Below are positions 1-8,491 of a DNA stretch of 64,000 bases, piece by piece; the stretch's first letter is position 1; each line of letters opens with the position of its first letter. The stretch is from positions 1-64,000 of the forward strand of contig QZDX01000003.1 of assembly GCA_009917555.1 (NCBI GenBank), written 5' to 3'. The notes below the pieces were generated by a model that did not search any database, had not been told where the DNA came from, and worked only from the letters and a program-made list of their open reading frames with translations. This stretch comes from a bacterium 1XD21-13 (GTDB lineage: Bacteria; Bacillota; Clostridia; Lachnospirales; Lachnospiraceae). Position numbers and translations under genes: made by a program.

Positions 1-2
1 GG

Positions 3-71
3 CTGTTATTAAAGCCTTACGAAAGCTATGTTTGGGAGAAACAGCTTAACTCAAAAGTTGTAAAGTGGTGT
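3..71 (+). CDS. C-terminal end of an unidentified protein (partial)
   Basis: This frame is open from the window edge and stops at 69-71. It encodes about 22 residues ending KPYESYVWEKQLNSKVVKWC. A KPYE-aromatic tail is reminiscent of the C-terminal beta domain of glycoside hydrolases, and a sugar importer follows, but the fragment is too short to assign. The other two forward frames have stops within the first 50 bases. Confidence 0.3.
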
Positions 72-307
72 TAATACCATATAAACTTAATAATGATGAG
101 GTCTTAGAAGATCAATACACCTTAGTGGAAATTGAGCTTGAATCAGGAGCAGCAACCGTTTCTTTGGATAAAAAGTCGATAACAATTCCGCCGTGGGAGA
201 AGATATACCTAATAATTTATGGTGAAGGAACTTATATAGGGGATAATTCAGAAGCGAAGATGCTGTGCAGGGAAGGGCCGGAAACAAGAGTGGTTGTTAT
301 TCATTGA
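65..307 (+). CDS. Small hypothetical protein
   Basis: An 80-residue GTG-start frame overlaps the end of the upstream frame by 7 bases and ends just before a strong terminator. The product is acidic, without a membrane segment or signal peptide, and looks beta-rich with many alternating hydrophobic residues. No good Shine-Dalgarno site is visible and local base composition is AT-rich. It could be a small beta-sandwich protein, or the true C-terminus of the upstream gene in a shifted frame after a frameshift near 60-70. I do not recognise it. Confidence 0.3.
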   Translation: MVLIPYKLNNDEVLEDQYTLVEIELESGAATVSLDKKSITIPPWEKIYLIIYGEGTYIGDNSEAKMLCREGPETRVVVIH

Positions 308-361
308 ATGCGGAGTTTTCGCAGCCACAGCCCGACACAGACAAAAAATTGTATAATATAT

Positions 362-394
362 AAAAAGAGAAGAGACATAACCTCTTCTCTTTTT
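362..394 (+). terminator. Rho-independent terminator
   Basis: A perfect 13-bp inverted repeat (AAAAAGAGAAGAG with CTCTTCTCTTTTT) has a 7-nt loop and a T run built into its right arm. It closes the transcription unit entering from the left edge and separates it from the sugar importer operon. Confidence 0.8.
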
Positions 395-554
395 AATATT
401 CTGCCCATAATCAGCGAAATTCAAACCCATATCCGGGTAATTTTAAACAAAAAGTCATGTTTTTATAATTATTTCTACGAAAATTATAAATACAGAAGAA
501 AAATTCAACCCTATAATAAACTTAATGAGAAAAACGACAAAAGAAGGTGAGAAA

Positions 555-2063
555 ATGGGGAAGGTTCTTTTGGAAATGAAGCATATCAGCAAAAGCTTTG
601 GAGCGGTCCAGGCCCTGAAGGACGTTTCCATAGATTTGCATGAGGGAGAGGTACTCGCCCTGATGGGTGAGAACGGAGCCGGGAAATCCACGCTGATGAA
701 TATCCTGAGCGGTTCCTTACTTCCCCAGGAGGGCGAGATCTATGTGGAAGGCCAAAAAATAAACGTCACGGACCCGGTGGCCGCCAAAAAGCACGGCATC
801 GCAAAGATCCACCAGGAGCTGCAGGTAGTGCCGGAGCTCAATGTGGCCGAGAACATCTTTCTGGGCCGCTGGTTCAAAAAGAAGCTGCCGGTGGTGGACT
901 TTGACAGCATGATCACGGAGACGCAGAAATACCTGGATATGCTGGAGCTTGACGTGAAGCCCACCCAGAAGGTAAAGGATCTGCGCATCGGAGAGCAGCA
1001 GCTTGTGGAGATCGCCAAGGCCCTCTCCCTGGACGCCCGGATTCTTGTAATGGATGAACCCACCTCCGCCATCAGCGAAAAAGAGGCGGAAAAGCTCTTC
1101 ACCATTATCCGCCGGCTTCGAAGCGAGGGGCGGGGCATAATCTACATCACCCACCGTATGGAGGAGATCTTCAAGATTGCCGACCGCCTGACCGTTATGA
1201 GAGACGGAGCGTACATCGGCACCGTCAATGCGGCCGAGACAGATACCGACGAGATCATCCGCATGATGGTAGGCCGGGACGTGAGCGAGCAGTACCCCAA
1301 GGACCCCACGGAAAAAGGAGACGTGGCCTTTGAGGTAAAGAACCTCACCTACGCGCCGGCGCCGGGAAGCTTCCGGCGATCCCTTAAAAATATCTCCCTG
1401 AAGGTGCGCCACGGGGAGGTCCTGGGGATAGCAGGACTGGCGGGAGCCGGAAGGACCGAGTTCTTTGAGTGTGTGGCAGGCGTTCACGCAAGAGAAGTAA
1501 CCGGGGAAATCTATATAGAAGGAAAGCCCGTGACCATACGGAAGCCGGGAGACGCCATCCGTGCAGGGATTTCCTTTGCCACGGAGGATCGGAAGGGCAG
1601 CGGCCTGGTACTGCAGCGCTCCATCGGAGAAAATATCTCCCTTCCCCTTCTTAAGCAGTTCAGCAAATATTTTGTAATGGATCTGAAGGAAGAGGGAAAA
1701 GCCTGGGAGGAACAGATAGAGGCTCTCAAGGTAAAGGCTCCGGGGAGCAGAACCCTGGCAAGCGCCCTGTCGGGAGGAAATCAGCAGAAAGTAATTCTGG
1801 CCCGCTGGCTTTTGACCAGGCCGAAACTTCTTCTCCTGGACGAACCCACCAGAGGCATCGACGTGGGCGCCAAGGCGGAGATTTACCAGCTCATTAACAA
1901 CCTGGCAAAGACGGGGATGGCCATTATCGTCGTGTCCTCGGAGCTGCCGGAGGTCATCGGAATATCCGACCGGATCGTGACCTTCTGTGAGGGAGAGCTG
2001 ACGGGCGAATTCCTACAGGCGGAGGCTACCCAGGAAAAGCTGCTTCACAGCGCTACCAAATAA
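555..2063 (+). CDS. Sugar ABC importer, ATP-binding protein with two ABC domains (MglA/RbsA/XylG family)
   Basis: This is the cytoplasmic ATPase that powers import of a monosaccharide. The 502-residue length is usual for the family, which fuses two nucleotide-binding domains. Domain 1 has Walker A GENGAGKST near residue 40, a divergent signature (IGEQQLVEIAKAL) and Walker B VMDEPTS. Domain 2 has a degenerate Walker A (GLAGAGRTE), a canonical LSGGNQQK signature and LLLDEPTRGID. That asymmetry is typical of the family. I chose ATG 555 (protein MGKVLLEMKH) because AAGGTGAG lies just upstream; an in-frame ATG at 525 lacks a site. The permease and binding-protein genes follow in the same direction. 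The sugar cannot be read from the sequence; galactose, ribose or xylose types are all possible. Confidence 0.93.
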   Translation: MGKVLLEMKHISKSFGAVQALKDVSIDLHEGEVLALMGENGAGKSTLMNILSGSLLPQEGEIYVEGQKINVTDPVAAKKHGIAKIHQELQVVPELNVAENIFLGRWFKKKLPVVDFDSMITETQKYLDMLELDVKPTQKVKDLRIGEQQLVEIAKALSLDARILVMDEPTSAISEKEAEKLFTIIRRLRSEGRGIIYITHRMEEIFKIADRLTVMRDGAYIGTVNAAETDTDEIIRMMVGRDVSEQYPKDPTEKGDVAFEVKNLTYAPAPGSFRRSLKNISLKVRHGEVLGIAGLAGAGRTEFFECVAGVHAREVTGEIYIEGKPVTIRKPGDAIRAGISFATEDRKGSGLVLQRSIGENISLPLLKQFSKYFVMDLKEEGKAWEEQIEALKVKAPGSRTLASALSGGNQQKVILARWLLTRPKLLLLDEPTRGIDVGAKAEIYQLINNLAKTGMAIIVVSSELPEVIGISDRIVTFCEGELTGEFLQAEATQEKLLHSATK

Positions 2064-2101
2064 GTTGTGTTGGAAAACTTTAAAAATAGGGAGAGGCAGA
2101 G

Positions 2102-3079
2102 ATGAAAACAGACCAGACAAAGGTATTGATAAAGAAAATGCAAAGCGTAATTGCGCTGATCCTCATCTTCATAGTGGCAAGCGTAATCTGCGTGCAGGAT
2201 GGAAAAAATGTGTTTCTGGACGCCAGAAACCTGATGAACGTGCTCCGCGCCGTGTCGGAAAACGGCATTATCGCCATCGGTATGACTATGATTCTGATTC
2301 TGGGCGATATTGACCTGTCCGTAGGCTCCGTTGTGGGCCTGGTGTCCACCGGCTGCGCGGCGCTGATGGTGTGGAACGGCCTGGGATTTGTGCCGGCGGT
2401 TCTGGCAAGCCTTCTGATAGGTGCGGCCTTCGGCTTCTTTAACGGCATCTGTATCACAAAGCTGAAGCTTCAGGCATTTATCGTTACCCTGGCCAGTATG
2501 AACATTGCAAGAGGGCTTGCAAGATTCTGGGCAAACGGCGTGGGAATTCCCCTCACCTACGGCAAGGGAGAGGGACTTGCACCGCCTCAGTTTGAGGTGC
2601 TCCAGATGCGTATCAGGGGCCTGATACCCGTACCGGCCATTATTTTCCTGGTACTGCTGCTGATTTTCCATTTCATTATGACAAGGACGCGTTTTGGCCG
2701 CCAGCTCTACGCCATCGGCGGCAATCGTCAGGCCTCCTATCTGGCAGGCATCAACGTAGACCGGATCAAGCTGTTCACCTTTATGCTGTGCTCCATGCTT
2801 GCATCCGTAGCGGCCATGATTCACGCGGCCCAGATAAGCCAGGGCGGACCCAACGAAGGCTCCGGCTACGAGCTGAACGCGGTGGCTGCCTGCGCCATCG
2901 GCGGAACCAGCCTGGCAGGCGGCAAGGGAACCATGCTCGGAACCCTGATAGGAGCGCTGATACTGGGTATGCTCGATAACGTACTGGGCTTGAAGGGCGT
3001 AAACTCCAACCTGCAGCTTATGGTAAAAGGCTTCCTTATCATCATCGCCGTATTTATGCAGGCGGAGCGGAAGGAGTAA
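2102..3079 (+). CDS. Sugar ABC importer, permease (RbsC/MglC/XylH family)
   Basis: This 325-residue integral membrane protein belongs to the BPD_transp_2 type, one polypeptide forming the channel as a homodimer. It has about eight to ten hydrophobic segments, starting around residues 18-35. The family landmarks GDIDLSVGSVVG (about residues 70-80) and AIGGTSLAGGKGT (about 265-277) are both present. It starts 38 bases after the ATPase gene behind a purine-rich GGGAGAGGCAGAG and is surely co-transcribed with it. Its partner ATPase is the preceding gene, and the likely ligand donor is the lipoprotein encoded after it. Confidence 0.93.
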   Translation: MKTDQTKVLIKKMQSVIALILIFIVASVICVQDGKNVFLDARNLMNVLRAVSENGIIAIGMTMILILGDIDLSVGSVVGLVSTGCAALMVWNGLGFVPAVLASLLIGAAFGFFNGICITKLKLQAFIVTLASMNIARGLARFWANGVGIPLTYGKGEGLAPPQFEVLQMRIRGLIPVPAIIFLVLLLIFHFIMTRTRFGRQLYAIGGNRQASYLAGINVDRIKLFTFMLCSMLASVAAMIHAAQISQGGPNEGSGYELNAVAACAIGGTSLAGGKGTMLGTLIGALILGMLDNVLGLKGVNSNLQLMVKGFLIIIAVFMQAERKE

Positions 3080-3137
3080 GCGGCAGAGCTTAGAGACAGC
3101 CGGGTAGAGAAATGGTTACATCTATAATAAAGTGCGC

Positions 3138-3177
3138 AATCTGCGCGGGGCTGATCGATAGCAGCCCCACGCAGATT
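3138..3177 (+). promoter_or_regulatory. Intercistronic stem-loop between permease and binding protein
   Basis: The arms AATCTGCG-C-GGGGCTG and CAGCCCC-A-CGCAGATT pair over 15 of 16 positions around an 8-nt loop. Only a weak A/T tract follows, so it is a poor terminator. Such hairpins often sit before the binding-protein gene, which must be made in excess; a role in mRNA stabilisation or partial termination is inferred. Confidence 0.6.
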
Positions 3178-3210
3178 AAAAAATAAAAGCTATCGAAGAA
3201 AGAGGGAAAT

Positions 3211-4272
3211 ATGAAAAAGAGAATTTTAAGTGTGGTGCTTTGCACGGCAATGCTTGCAACCTTATTGGCTGGCTGCGGCAGCAAGGCGGAAGAACCGGCG
3301 GCAGCAGAGCCGTCCGGTACTGAGGAGCAGGCGGAGGAACCGGCCGAGGCGGATGCCGAGGAGCCGGCGGCAGATGCAGGAGCAGAGGCGGGCGCAAAGG
3401 ACAAATACGTGATTGGCATGTCACAGTGTAACTTAGGCGAGCCCTGGCGTGTAGCTATGAACGATCAGATTGCCGCGGCGGCGGAAGCACATCCCGAGTT
3501 TGAAATTATTTATGCAGACGCGGCGCAGGATAACTCCAAGCAGATCGCGGACATCGAGAACTTCGTACAGATGGGCGTGGATCTGATTATCACCTCCCCC
3601 AACGAGGCGACTCCTCTGACCAATGCGGTTACCGCGGCGTATGAGGCGGGAATCCCCGTAATCCTTCTGGACAGAAAGATTGACGGAGACGGATATACAC
3701 AGTTTATCGGCGCAGATAACGTGGCAATCGGAAAACAGGTAGGCGAGTATGTGGCAAATACCCTTCTTCCCGACGGAGGAAAGGTATGCGAGATCAAGGG
3801 TCTTGAGGGAACCTCCGGCGGTATCGACAGAGACAACGGCTTCCGTGAGGGAATCAAGGCAAATCCCAAGGTAGAGATCGTAGCGGCCAACAATGCGGAC
3901 TGGCTGCGTGAGAAAGCAATCACCGTAGCTGAGGAAATGCTGCAGACCAACACCGAGATCGACCTGTTCTACTGCCTGAACGACCCGATGGCAGAGGGCG
4001 CTTACATTGCGGCCAAGAACGCAGGACGCGAGAAGGATATCATTTTCATCGGCGTTGACGGACTGCCCACTCCCGACGGCGGCATCCGCAGCGTAATGGA
4101 AGGCAGACTAAGCCTGTCTATGGTATATCCCACCGGCGGCGCAGAGGCGATTGAGAGCGCATATCAGCTTCTGGTTGAGGGGAAGGAGCTTGACAAGGAA
4201 ATCACTCTGGAATCCGAGATTATCACTCCGGAGACAGCTCCCGAGCTGTTAAAGAAATACGGCGGCGAATAA
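3211..4272 (+). CDS. Sugar ABC importer, substrate-binding lipoprotein (periplasmic-binding type 4)
   Basis: This is the extracellular sugar receptor of the importer, anchored to the membrane by a lipid. The 353-residue protein begins with a lipoprotein signal ending LLAGC (Cys about 21), then a linker of about 40 residues rich in Ala, Glu and Pro. The mature domain starts with YVIGMSQCNLGEPWR and carries the typical pattern of ribose/galactose-binding proteins: repeated NEATPL, LDRKIDGD and GVDGLPTPDGG segments. A hairpin and a GAAAGAGGGAAA ribosome site precede ATG 3211. A related but shorter lipoprotein is encoded at 7548..8474. The ligand is unknown. Confidence 0.92.
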   Translation: MKKRILSVVLCTAMLATLLAGCGSKAEEPAAAEPSGTEEQAEEPAEADAEEPAADAGAEAGAKDKYVIGMSQCNLGEPWRVAMNDQIAAAAEAHPEFEIIYADAAQDNSKQIADIENFVQMGVDLIITSPNEATPLTNAVTAAYEAGIPVILLDRKIDGDGYTQFIGADNVAIGKQVGEYVANTLLPDGGKVCEIKGLEGTSGGIDRDNGFREGIKANPKVEIVAANNADWLREKAITVAEEMLQTNTEIDLFYCLNDPMAEGAYIAAKNAGREKDIIFIGVDGLPTPDGGIRSVMEGRLSLSMVYPTGGAEAIESAYQLLVEGKELDKEITLESEIITPETAPELLKKYGGE

Positions 4273-4307
4273 ACAGATTGCTACGGCATAAAAACTGCCT
4301 GCAAGGG

Positions 4308-4343
4308 AAACGGCCCATCTGTGTACAGCAGGTGGGCCGTTTT
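4308..4343 (+). terminator. Rho-independent terminator of the sugar importer operon
   Basis: AAACGGCCCATCTG pairs with CAGGTGGGCCGTTT (one G-U) around an 8-nt loop, with TTTT at the right edge. It lies 36 bases after the binding-protein stop codon and before the sensor kinase gene. Confidence 0.85.
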
Positions 4344-4511
4344 GAGCCGGTTCACATAATATTTCTCTTGACGGGACGCCGTAATTTTTTTAGTATAACT
4401 ATATCTCATACGCTCCGCCGTAACGCAGGACGCCGTCCTGACATTCGGCCAGGCCCGCGGGTCCTTACAGGCTTTTGAGGCTTTACTAAACGGCGCCGGA
4501 GGTGAAGGCAG

Positions 4512-6353
4512 GTGTTTATGAAAAACATTCAGGAATTGTTATTCACAAAAAATCTCAGACGATCGTTTCTCGTATTTACCTTTACGGCAGTTCTCTCCGT
4601 AACCCTAGTGCTGACCATGACGGGCAGCAGGATTTACATTGATTCCATTGAGGAGCATGCCTATGCCAGTACGGCGGAAATGCAGAATCAAGTGCAGAAA
4701 TCCGTGGATCTGAAACTGGAGGACATTGAGAAAACCCTGAAGCTTCTGGGCGAGAGCCGGGCGGTCCAGGGATATCTTGTGGTGGACGAGGACCGGGAGC
4801 AGGGAAAGCGGGTGGAGCTGGAGACGGAGGTCCGCAACCTTTTACTGGAATATTCCGCCGTCCACCGGGATTATCTGAATATCGTACTGGCCAGCAGCCG
4901 GGGGCACTATCTGTCCAATGACTCCTACCGGATTCAGAAGCAGGATCTGAGCGAGGAGAAATGGTATCAGGACGCGGTCCGGGCGGAGGGGCGTCCGGTG
5001 GTGATCAGCACATCCATCGGGCGGAACCTGCAGGACTGGAGAAACTACAGCTCCGACAGCTATGTTTCCGTAGCCCAGGCTATCTACGGCGCGGCGGACC
5101 GGGAGCTTGTGGGCGTGGCCCTGATTGATTTGGACAAGCGCAGCATCCAGAGCCTGGTGGGGGATATCACCCTGGGACAGACAGGCTTTGTCTTTATTAT
5201 GGACAGCAAAGGAAATATTCTCTACACCCCGGAAAATAAGATAGTCTACCGGATCAACCCGGCCTGGTTCCAGGAAGCCCAGAGCGGAAGCTTCAAATGC
5301 CGGATTCAGGAGGGACAGTACCGGATCATCTACAACCAGTCGGAATACACCAGGCTGACCACCGTAGGGCTTTATGATATGGGAAAGACCATTCAGGGCG
5401 TCTCCAGAGTTCAGAGAGTGTCCGTACTGCTGGCGGTGATCTGCTGCGGGGTAGCCCTTGTGTGGTCCGCCCTCTTTTCCAAAACCATAACCACGCCCAT
5501 CTCCAATCTGTCCCGGCTGATGAAGCGGGCGCAGACCGGCGATCTGACGGTGCGCTTTGACAACCACTATCAGGGGGAGATCGGGCAGCTTGGAAACGCC
5601 TTTAACTCAATGGTGGACAAGATCAATGAGCTGCTCCGCCTGGTCTATGCGGAGCAGAAGCAGAAGAGAGAGGCGGAAATGAAGATTCTCCGGGAGCAGA
5701 TAAAGCCTCATTTTCTGTACAATACCCTGGACAGCATTCAGTGGATGGCGAAGCGGTATCAGGCCAAGGACATTGTGGAGACGGTCCGGGCTCTTTCCAA
5801 CTTTTTCCGTATCTGCCTGAGCAGCGGCAAGGAGTACATCTCTCTGCGGGAGGAGATGTCCCTGGTTCGAAGCTATCTGGAGGTCCAGAAGTTCCGGTAT
5901 GAGGACTTGTTTGAGTACGAGCCTTCCTGCCCGGAGGAGCTTTTGAATTGCAGCGTGCCCAGATTAATTATTCAGCCCCTGGTGGAAAACGCCCTCTATC
6001 ACGGAATCAAGGAATCGGATCAGGAGCGGGGAAATATCCGCATCCGGATAGAAAAAGAGGAACCGGATATTCTGTTGATTCTTGTGATGGACGACGGGGC
6101 CGGAATGAGCCCGGAGGAGTGCGCACGGCTCAACAAAATCCTGCGGATGGAGGAGCGGCCCGAGGAGATACGGGCCTTCGGGGTGCGCAATGTCCACGAC
6201 CGGATTCGCTTTTCCTACGGGGAGGCTTACGGCCTTTTCTACCGGCCGGGGACAGGAGGCGGCACCGTTGCGGAGATCCGGCTTCCGCTGAATGGACGGC
6301 GCGACGAAAATACGGAGGAAAAAGATGATGTGGAAAATCGTGATTGCGGATGA
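4512..6353 (+). CDS. Membrane sensor histidine kinase (YesM/LytS-like His_kinase family)
   Basis: This is the sensor of a two-component pair with the next gene. One membrane segment lies near residues 19-38, followed by a roughly 260-residue extracellular region consistent with a Cache-type sensor. A second membrane segment lies around 303-322 and a HAMP linker around 323-375. The His_kinase box has its phosphoacceptor in QIKPHFLYNT (His about 401), and the ATPase N box is LIIQPLVENALYHG. GTG 4512 lies 7 bases after GGAGGTG; ATG 4518 is an alternative start. The 3' end overlaps the response regulator gene by 29 bases. In this family such pairs commonly control sugar uptake, which fits the neighbouring importer and the lipoprotein at 7548. 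Confidence 0.9.
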   Translation: MFMKNIQELLFTKNLRRSFLVFTFTAVLSVTLVLTMTGSRIYIDSIEEHAYASTAEMQNQVQKSVDLKLEDIEKTLKLLGESRAVQGYLVVDEDREQGKRVELETEVRNLLLEYSAVHRDYLNIVLASSRGHYLSNDSYRIQKQDLSEEKWYQDAVRAEGRPVVISTSIGRNLQDWRNYSSDSYVSVAQAIYGAADRELVGVALIDLDKRSIQSLVGDITLGQTGFVFIMDSKGNILYTPENKIVYRINPAWFQEAQSGSFKCRIQEGQYRIIYNQSEYTRLTTVGLYDMGKTIQGVSRVQRVSVLLAVICCGVALVWSALFSKTITTPISNLSRLMKRAQTGDLTVRFDNHYQGEIGQLGNAFNSMVDKINELLRLVYAEQKQKREAEMKILREQIKPHFLYNTLDSIQWMAKRYQAKDIVETVRALSNFFRICLSSGKEYISLREEMSLVRSYLEVQKFRYEDLFEYEPSCPEELLNCSVPRLIIQPLVENALYHGIKESDQERGNIRIRIEKEEPDILLILVMDDGAGMSPEECARLNKILRMEERPEEIRAFGVRNVHDRIRFSYGEAYGLFYRPGTGGGTVAEIRLPLNGRRDENTEEKDDVENRDCG

Positions 6354-7530
6354 CGAACCAAAGATACGCCAGGGACTTCGGGAACTGGTGGAAAGCTTCG
6401 CCCTTCCCTTAAGGGTCTGCGGCGAGGCGAAAAACGGACTGGAGGCCCTCCGTATCGTGGGGGAGGAGCAGCCGGACATTGCACTGGTGGATATCTGTAT
6501 GCCGAAGCTGAACGGACTGCAGCTTCTGGAACAGCTCCGCAGCGTACATCCGGAGTGCCGGACCATCATAGTATCCGGCTACAATGAATTTTCCTACGCC
6601 AAGGAAGCGATGGCTCTGGGAGTCCGCAGCTATATCTTAAAGCCCATTGAGGAGCAGGAGCTTTACGAGGCCATTCTGCGGCTTATGGAGGAGTTAAGCC
6701 TGGAGCGCTCCCGGCAGCGGTTTATCGATTTGGCCAATTATCAGCTGGAGCAGCACAGAGAATACCTCCAGGGCGTATTTTTCAACGACTGGATCGAGGG
6801 AAGCCTTACGGACGCGGAGCGCGAGGGGCAGAAGGAGCTTTTGTCCGTGCGGATCGGGGAGGACGCGGCCCTGGTGCTCGTATCCACCCAGAATAACCGT
6901 ACCCTGAGCCTGCGCATGGACGACAGCCATATTTCCGACGGCGTGTATCAGTTTGCCCTTAAAAATATCCTGGGAGAGCTTCTGGAGACATGCGATCCCG
7001 TCTATCTCTTTATGGATCGGTATCAGAATGTGGCGGGCATATTTCATGAGAGGGAGGAGGAGCTTGGAGCTCTGCGGCGGCATATGGAGGAAAGCCTGGA
7101 GCAGATTTTGGGTGGAACCTGTACCATTGTGGTCCGAAGATGCGAAGAGGCCCTGTTTCCGGAGATCTATGGCGCGGCGCTGAAGGAGGTTCAAACGTCC
7201 CTGGAATGCCGCCCGGTTGTGACGGAGGCCAAGAAATACCTTTTTGAGCATTTTCGTGACCCGGATATGGATCTCAACCTGGTGGCCCGCTCTGTCGGCA
7301 TCAGCCCGGCATACCTGAGCCGCCTGATGAAGCAGGAGCTTGGAATGTCCTTCAAGGATTTTCTTACCAGTCTGCGGATCAACGAAGCCATCGTGCTGAT
7401 GCGCGGCACGAGCCGGCCGATCAATGAGATTGCGGATCTGGTGGGCTATAAAAGTCAGCATTATTTTTCCACGGCCTTTAAGAATATTATGGGCATATCG
7501 CCTTCGGAGCATCGGAAAAATATTATGTAA
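6325..7530 (+). CDS. Response regulator with AraC-type DNA-binding domain (YesN-like)
   Basis: This cytoplasmic transcription regulator is the partner of the preceding kinase. The receiver domain (about residues 1-120) shows the acidic pair in IADDEPK, the phosphoacceptor Asp near 55 in LVDICMPKLNG, and the switch Lys in YILKPIE. A middle region of about 170 residues is unassigned. The last 100 residues hold two helix-turn-helix motifs of the AraC type (LNLVARSVGISPAYLSRLMK and INEIADLVGYKSQHYFSTAF). ATG 6325 is preceded by GGAGG at the right distance, so translation is probably coupled to the kinase gene, which it overlaps. Likely targets are the importer operon and its own operon; this is inferred. 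Confidence 0.92.
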   Translation: MMWKIVIADDEPKIRQGLRELVESFALPLRVCGEAKNGLEALRIVGEEQPDIALVDICMPKLNGLQLLEQLRSVHPECRTIIVSGYNEFSYAKEAMALGVRSYILKPIEEQELYEAILRLMEELSLERSRQRFIDLANYQLEQHREYLQGVFFNDWIEGSLTDAEREGQKELLSVRIGEDAALVLVSTQNNRTLSLRMDDSHISDGVYQFALKNILGELLETCDPVYLFMDRYQNVAGIFHEREEELGALRRHMEESLEQILGGTCTIVVRRCEEALFPEIYGAALKEVQTSLECRPVVTEAKKYLFEHFRDPDMDLNLVARSVGISPAYLSRLMKQELGMSFKDFLTSLRINEAIVLMRGTSRPINEIADLVGYKSQHYFSTAFKNIMGISPSEHRKNIM

Positions 7531-7547
7531 AAGGGGACGGACCGGAT

Positions 7548-8474
7548 ATGAAAAAGAGGCTTTTACTGCTGCCGTTCTTCCTTCTGCTCTGCTTTTTGGC
7601 AGGATGCGGGGAGGAGGAAGCCATTATGGAAAATGAATACGAATACCTTATAGGGGTCAGCCTTTCGAATGTGATGGAGCCGTGGCTGAGCCAGACCATC
7701 GACAGCATGACCGAGGAACGGCTGCTGGACAGCCGTGTAAATATCATTTTTAAGGATGCGGCCGGAAGCAGCCGGAAGCAGCTCCAGGATATCGATCAGC
7801 TTATGGAGTGCGGCGTGGATCTGCTGATTGTGGCGCCCAATGATTCCGAATCACTGAAGGAAAAACTGGATGAGCTGTGCCGGGAGCTTCCGGTGGTTGT
7901 GATGGGCGTTGATCCGGGTACGGAGAATTATACCGCCTTTATTGAGTTTAACGACTATGAGATAGGGAGAATCGCAGGCACTTATATACTGGAAGAGAAG
8001 TATGAGCCGGGCAATGAGGTGATTGTCATAGAGGGTTCCGCCGGGTCGCCCATTTCCGACCGAAGGCTGAAGGGCTTTCAGGATGCGGTGAAGGGGGCGC
8101 TGCCGGAAGAAAATATCCACTATCTCAATGGGGAATGGCTGCGGGATAAGGCGGAAAACCGCATGAAGGATTACCTGGTGGCAAGGCAGACGGCGGATAT
8201 TGTCTTTGCCTTTAACGATGAGATGGCCTACGGGGCCTATCTGGCTCAGAAGCAGTACCGGGTCAGCGGAATCTGCTTTTTGGGAGTGGACGGCTTTGCA
8301 GGGAATTTCGGAGGTCTTGATCTGGTGGAACGGGGGATTCTCAATGCGACCATCCGCTGTCCGGAGATAGGAAGCCTGGCCTGCGAAACGGCCATCCGCA
8401 TCCTGGACGGAGAGCAGGTGGAGAAGCGCCTGGTGATTGAGCCGGAGCTTATTGCACAGGGAGATGCAAAATAA
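7548..8474 (+). CDS. Second periplasmic-binding-like lipoprotein, probable sensory partner of the two-component system
   Basis: This 308-residue protein has a lipoprotein signal ending FLAGC (Cys about 20) and a type 4 periplasmic-binding fold. It is clearly related to the importer's binding protein: YLIGVSLSNVMEPW here against YIGMSQCNLGEPW there, and both have a GVDG(F/L) turn near the C-terminus. It lacks the long acidic linker and is shorter. It begins 17 bases after the response regulator and has no permease or ATPase of its own nearby. In related Firmicutes systems such lipoproteins bind sugar and present it to the sensor kinase, so I infer a sensing role. It could also be an alternative ligand receptor for the importer. 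Confidence 0.85.
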   Translation: MKKRLLLLPFFLLLCFLAGCGEEEAIMENEYEYLIGVSLSNVMEPWLSQTIDSMTEERLLDSRVNIIFKDAAGSSRKQLQDIDQLMECGVDLLIVAPNDSESLKEKLDELCRELPVVVMGVDPGTENYTAFIEFNDYEIGRIAGTYILEEKYEPGNEVIVIEGSAGSPISDRRLKGFQDAVKGALPEENIHYLNGEWLRDKAENRMKDYLVARQTADIVFAFNDEMAYGAYLAQKQYRVSGICFLGVDGFAGNFGGLDLVERGILNATIRCPEIGSLACETAIRILDGEQVEKRLVIEPELIAQGDAK

Positions 8475-8491
8475 GACGGCTCAATACCAGA

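Noticed and set aside
717-1487. 256-codon frame on the minus strand inside the sugar ATPase gene
   Set aside because: It is antisense to a gene with clear ABC motifs, shows no family pattern and has a composition dictated by the opposite strand.
4278-4478. 66-codon plus-strand frame after the binding-protein gene
   Set aside because: It contains the terminator hairpin and has no ribosome site.
4842-5567. 241-codon minus-strand frame opposite the sensor kinase
   Set aside because: A shadow of the kinase gene; no start signal or recognisable domain.
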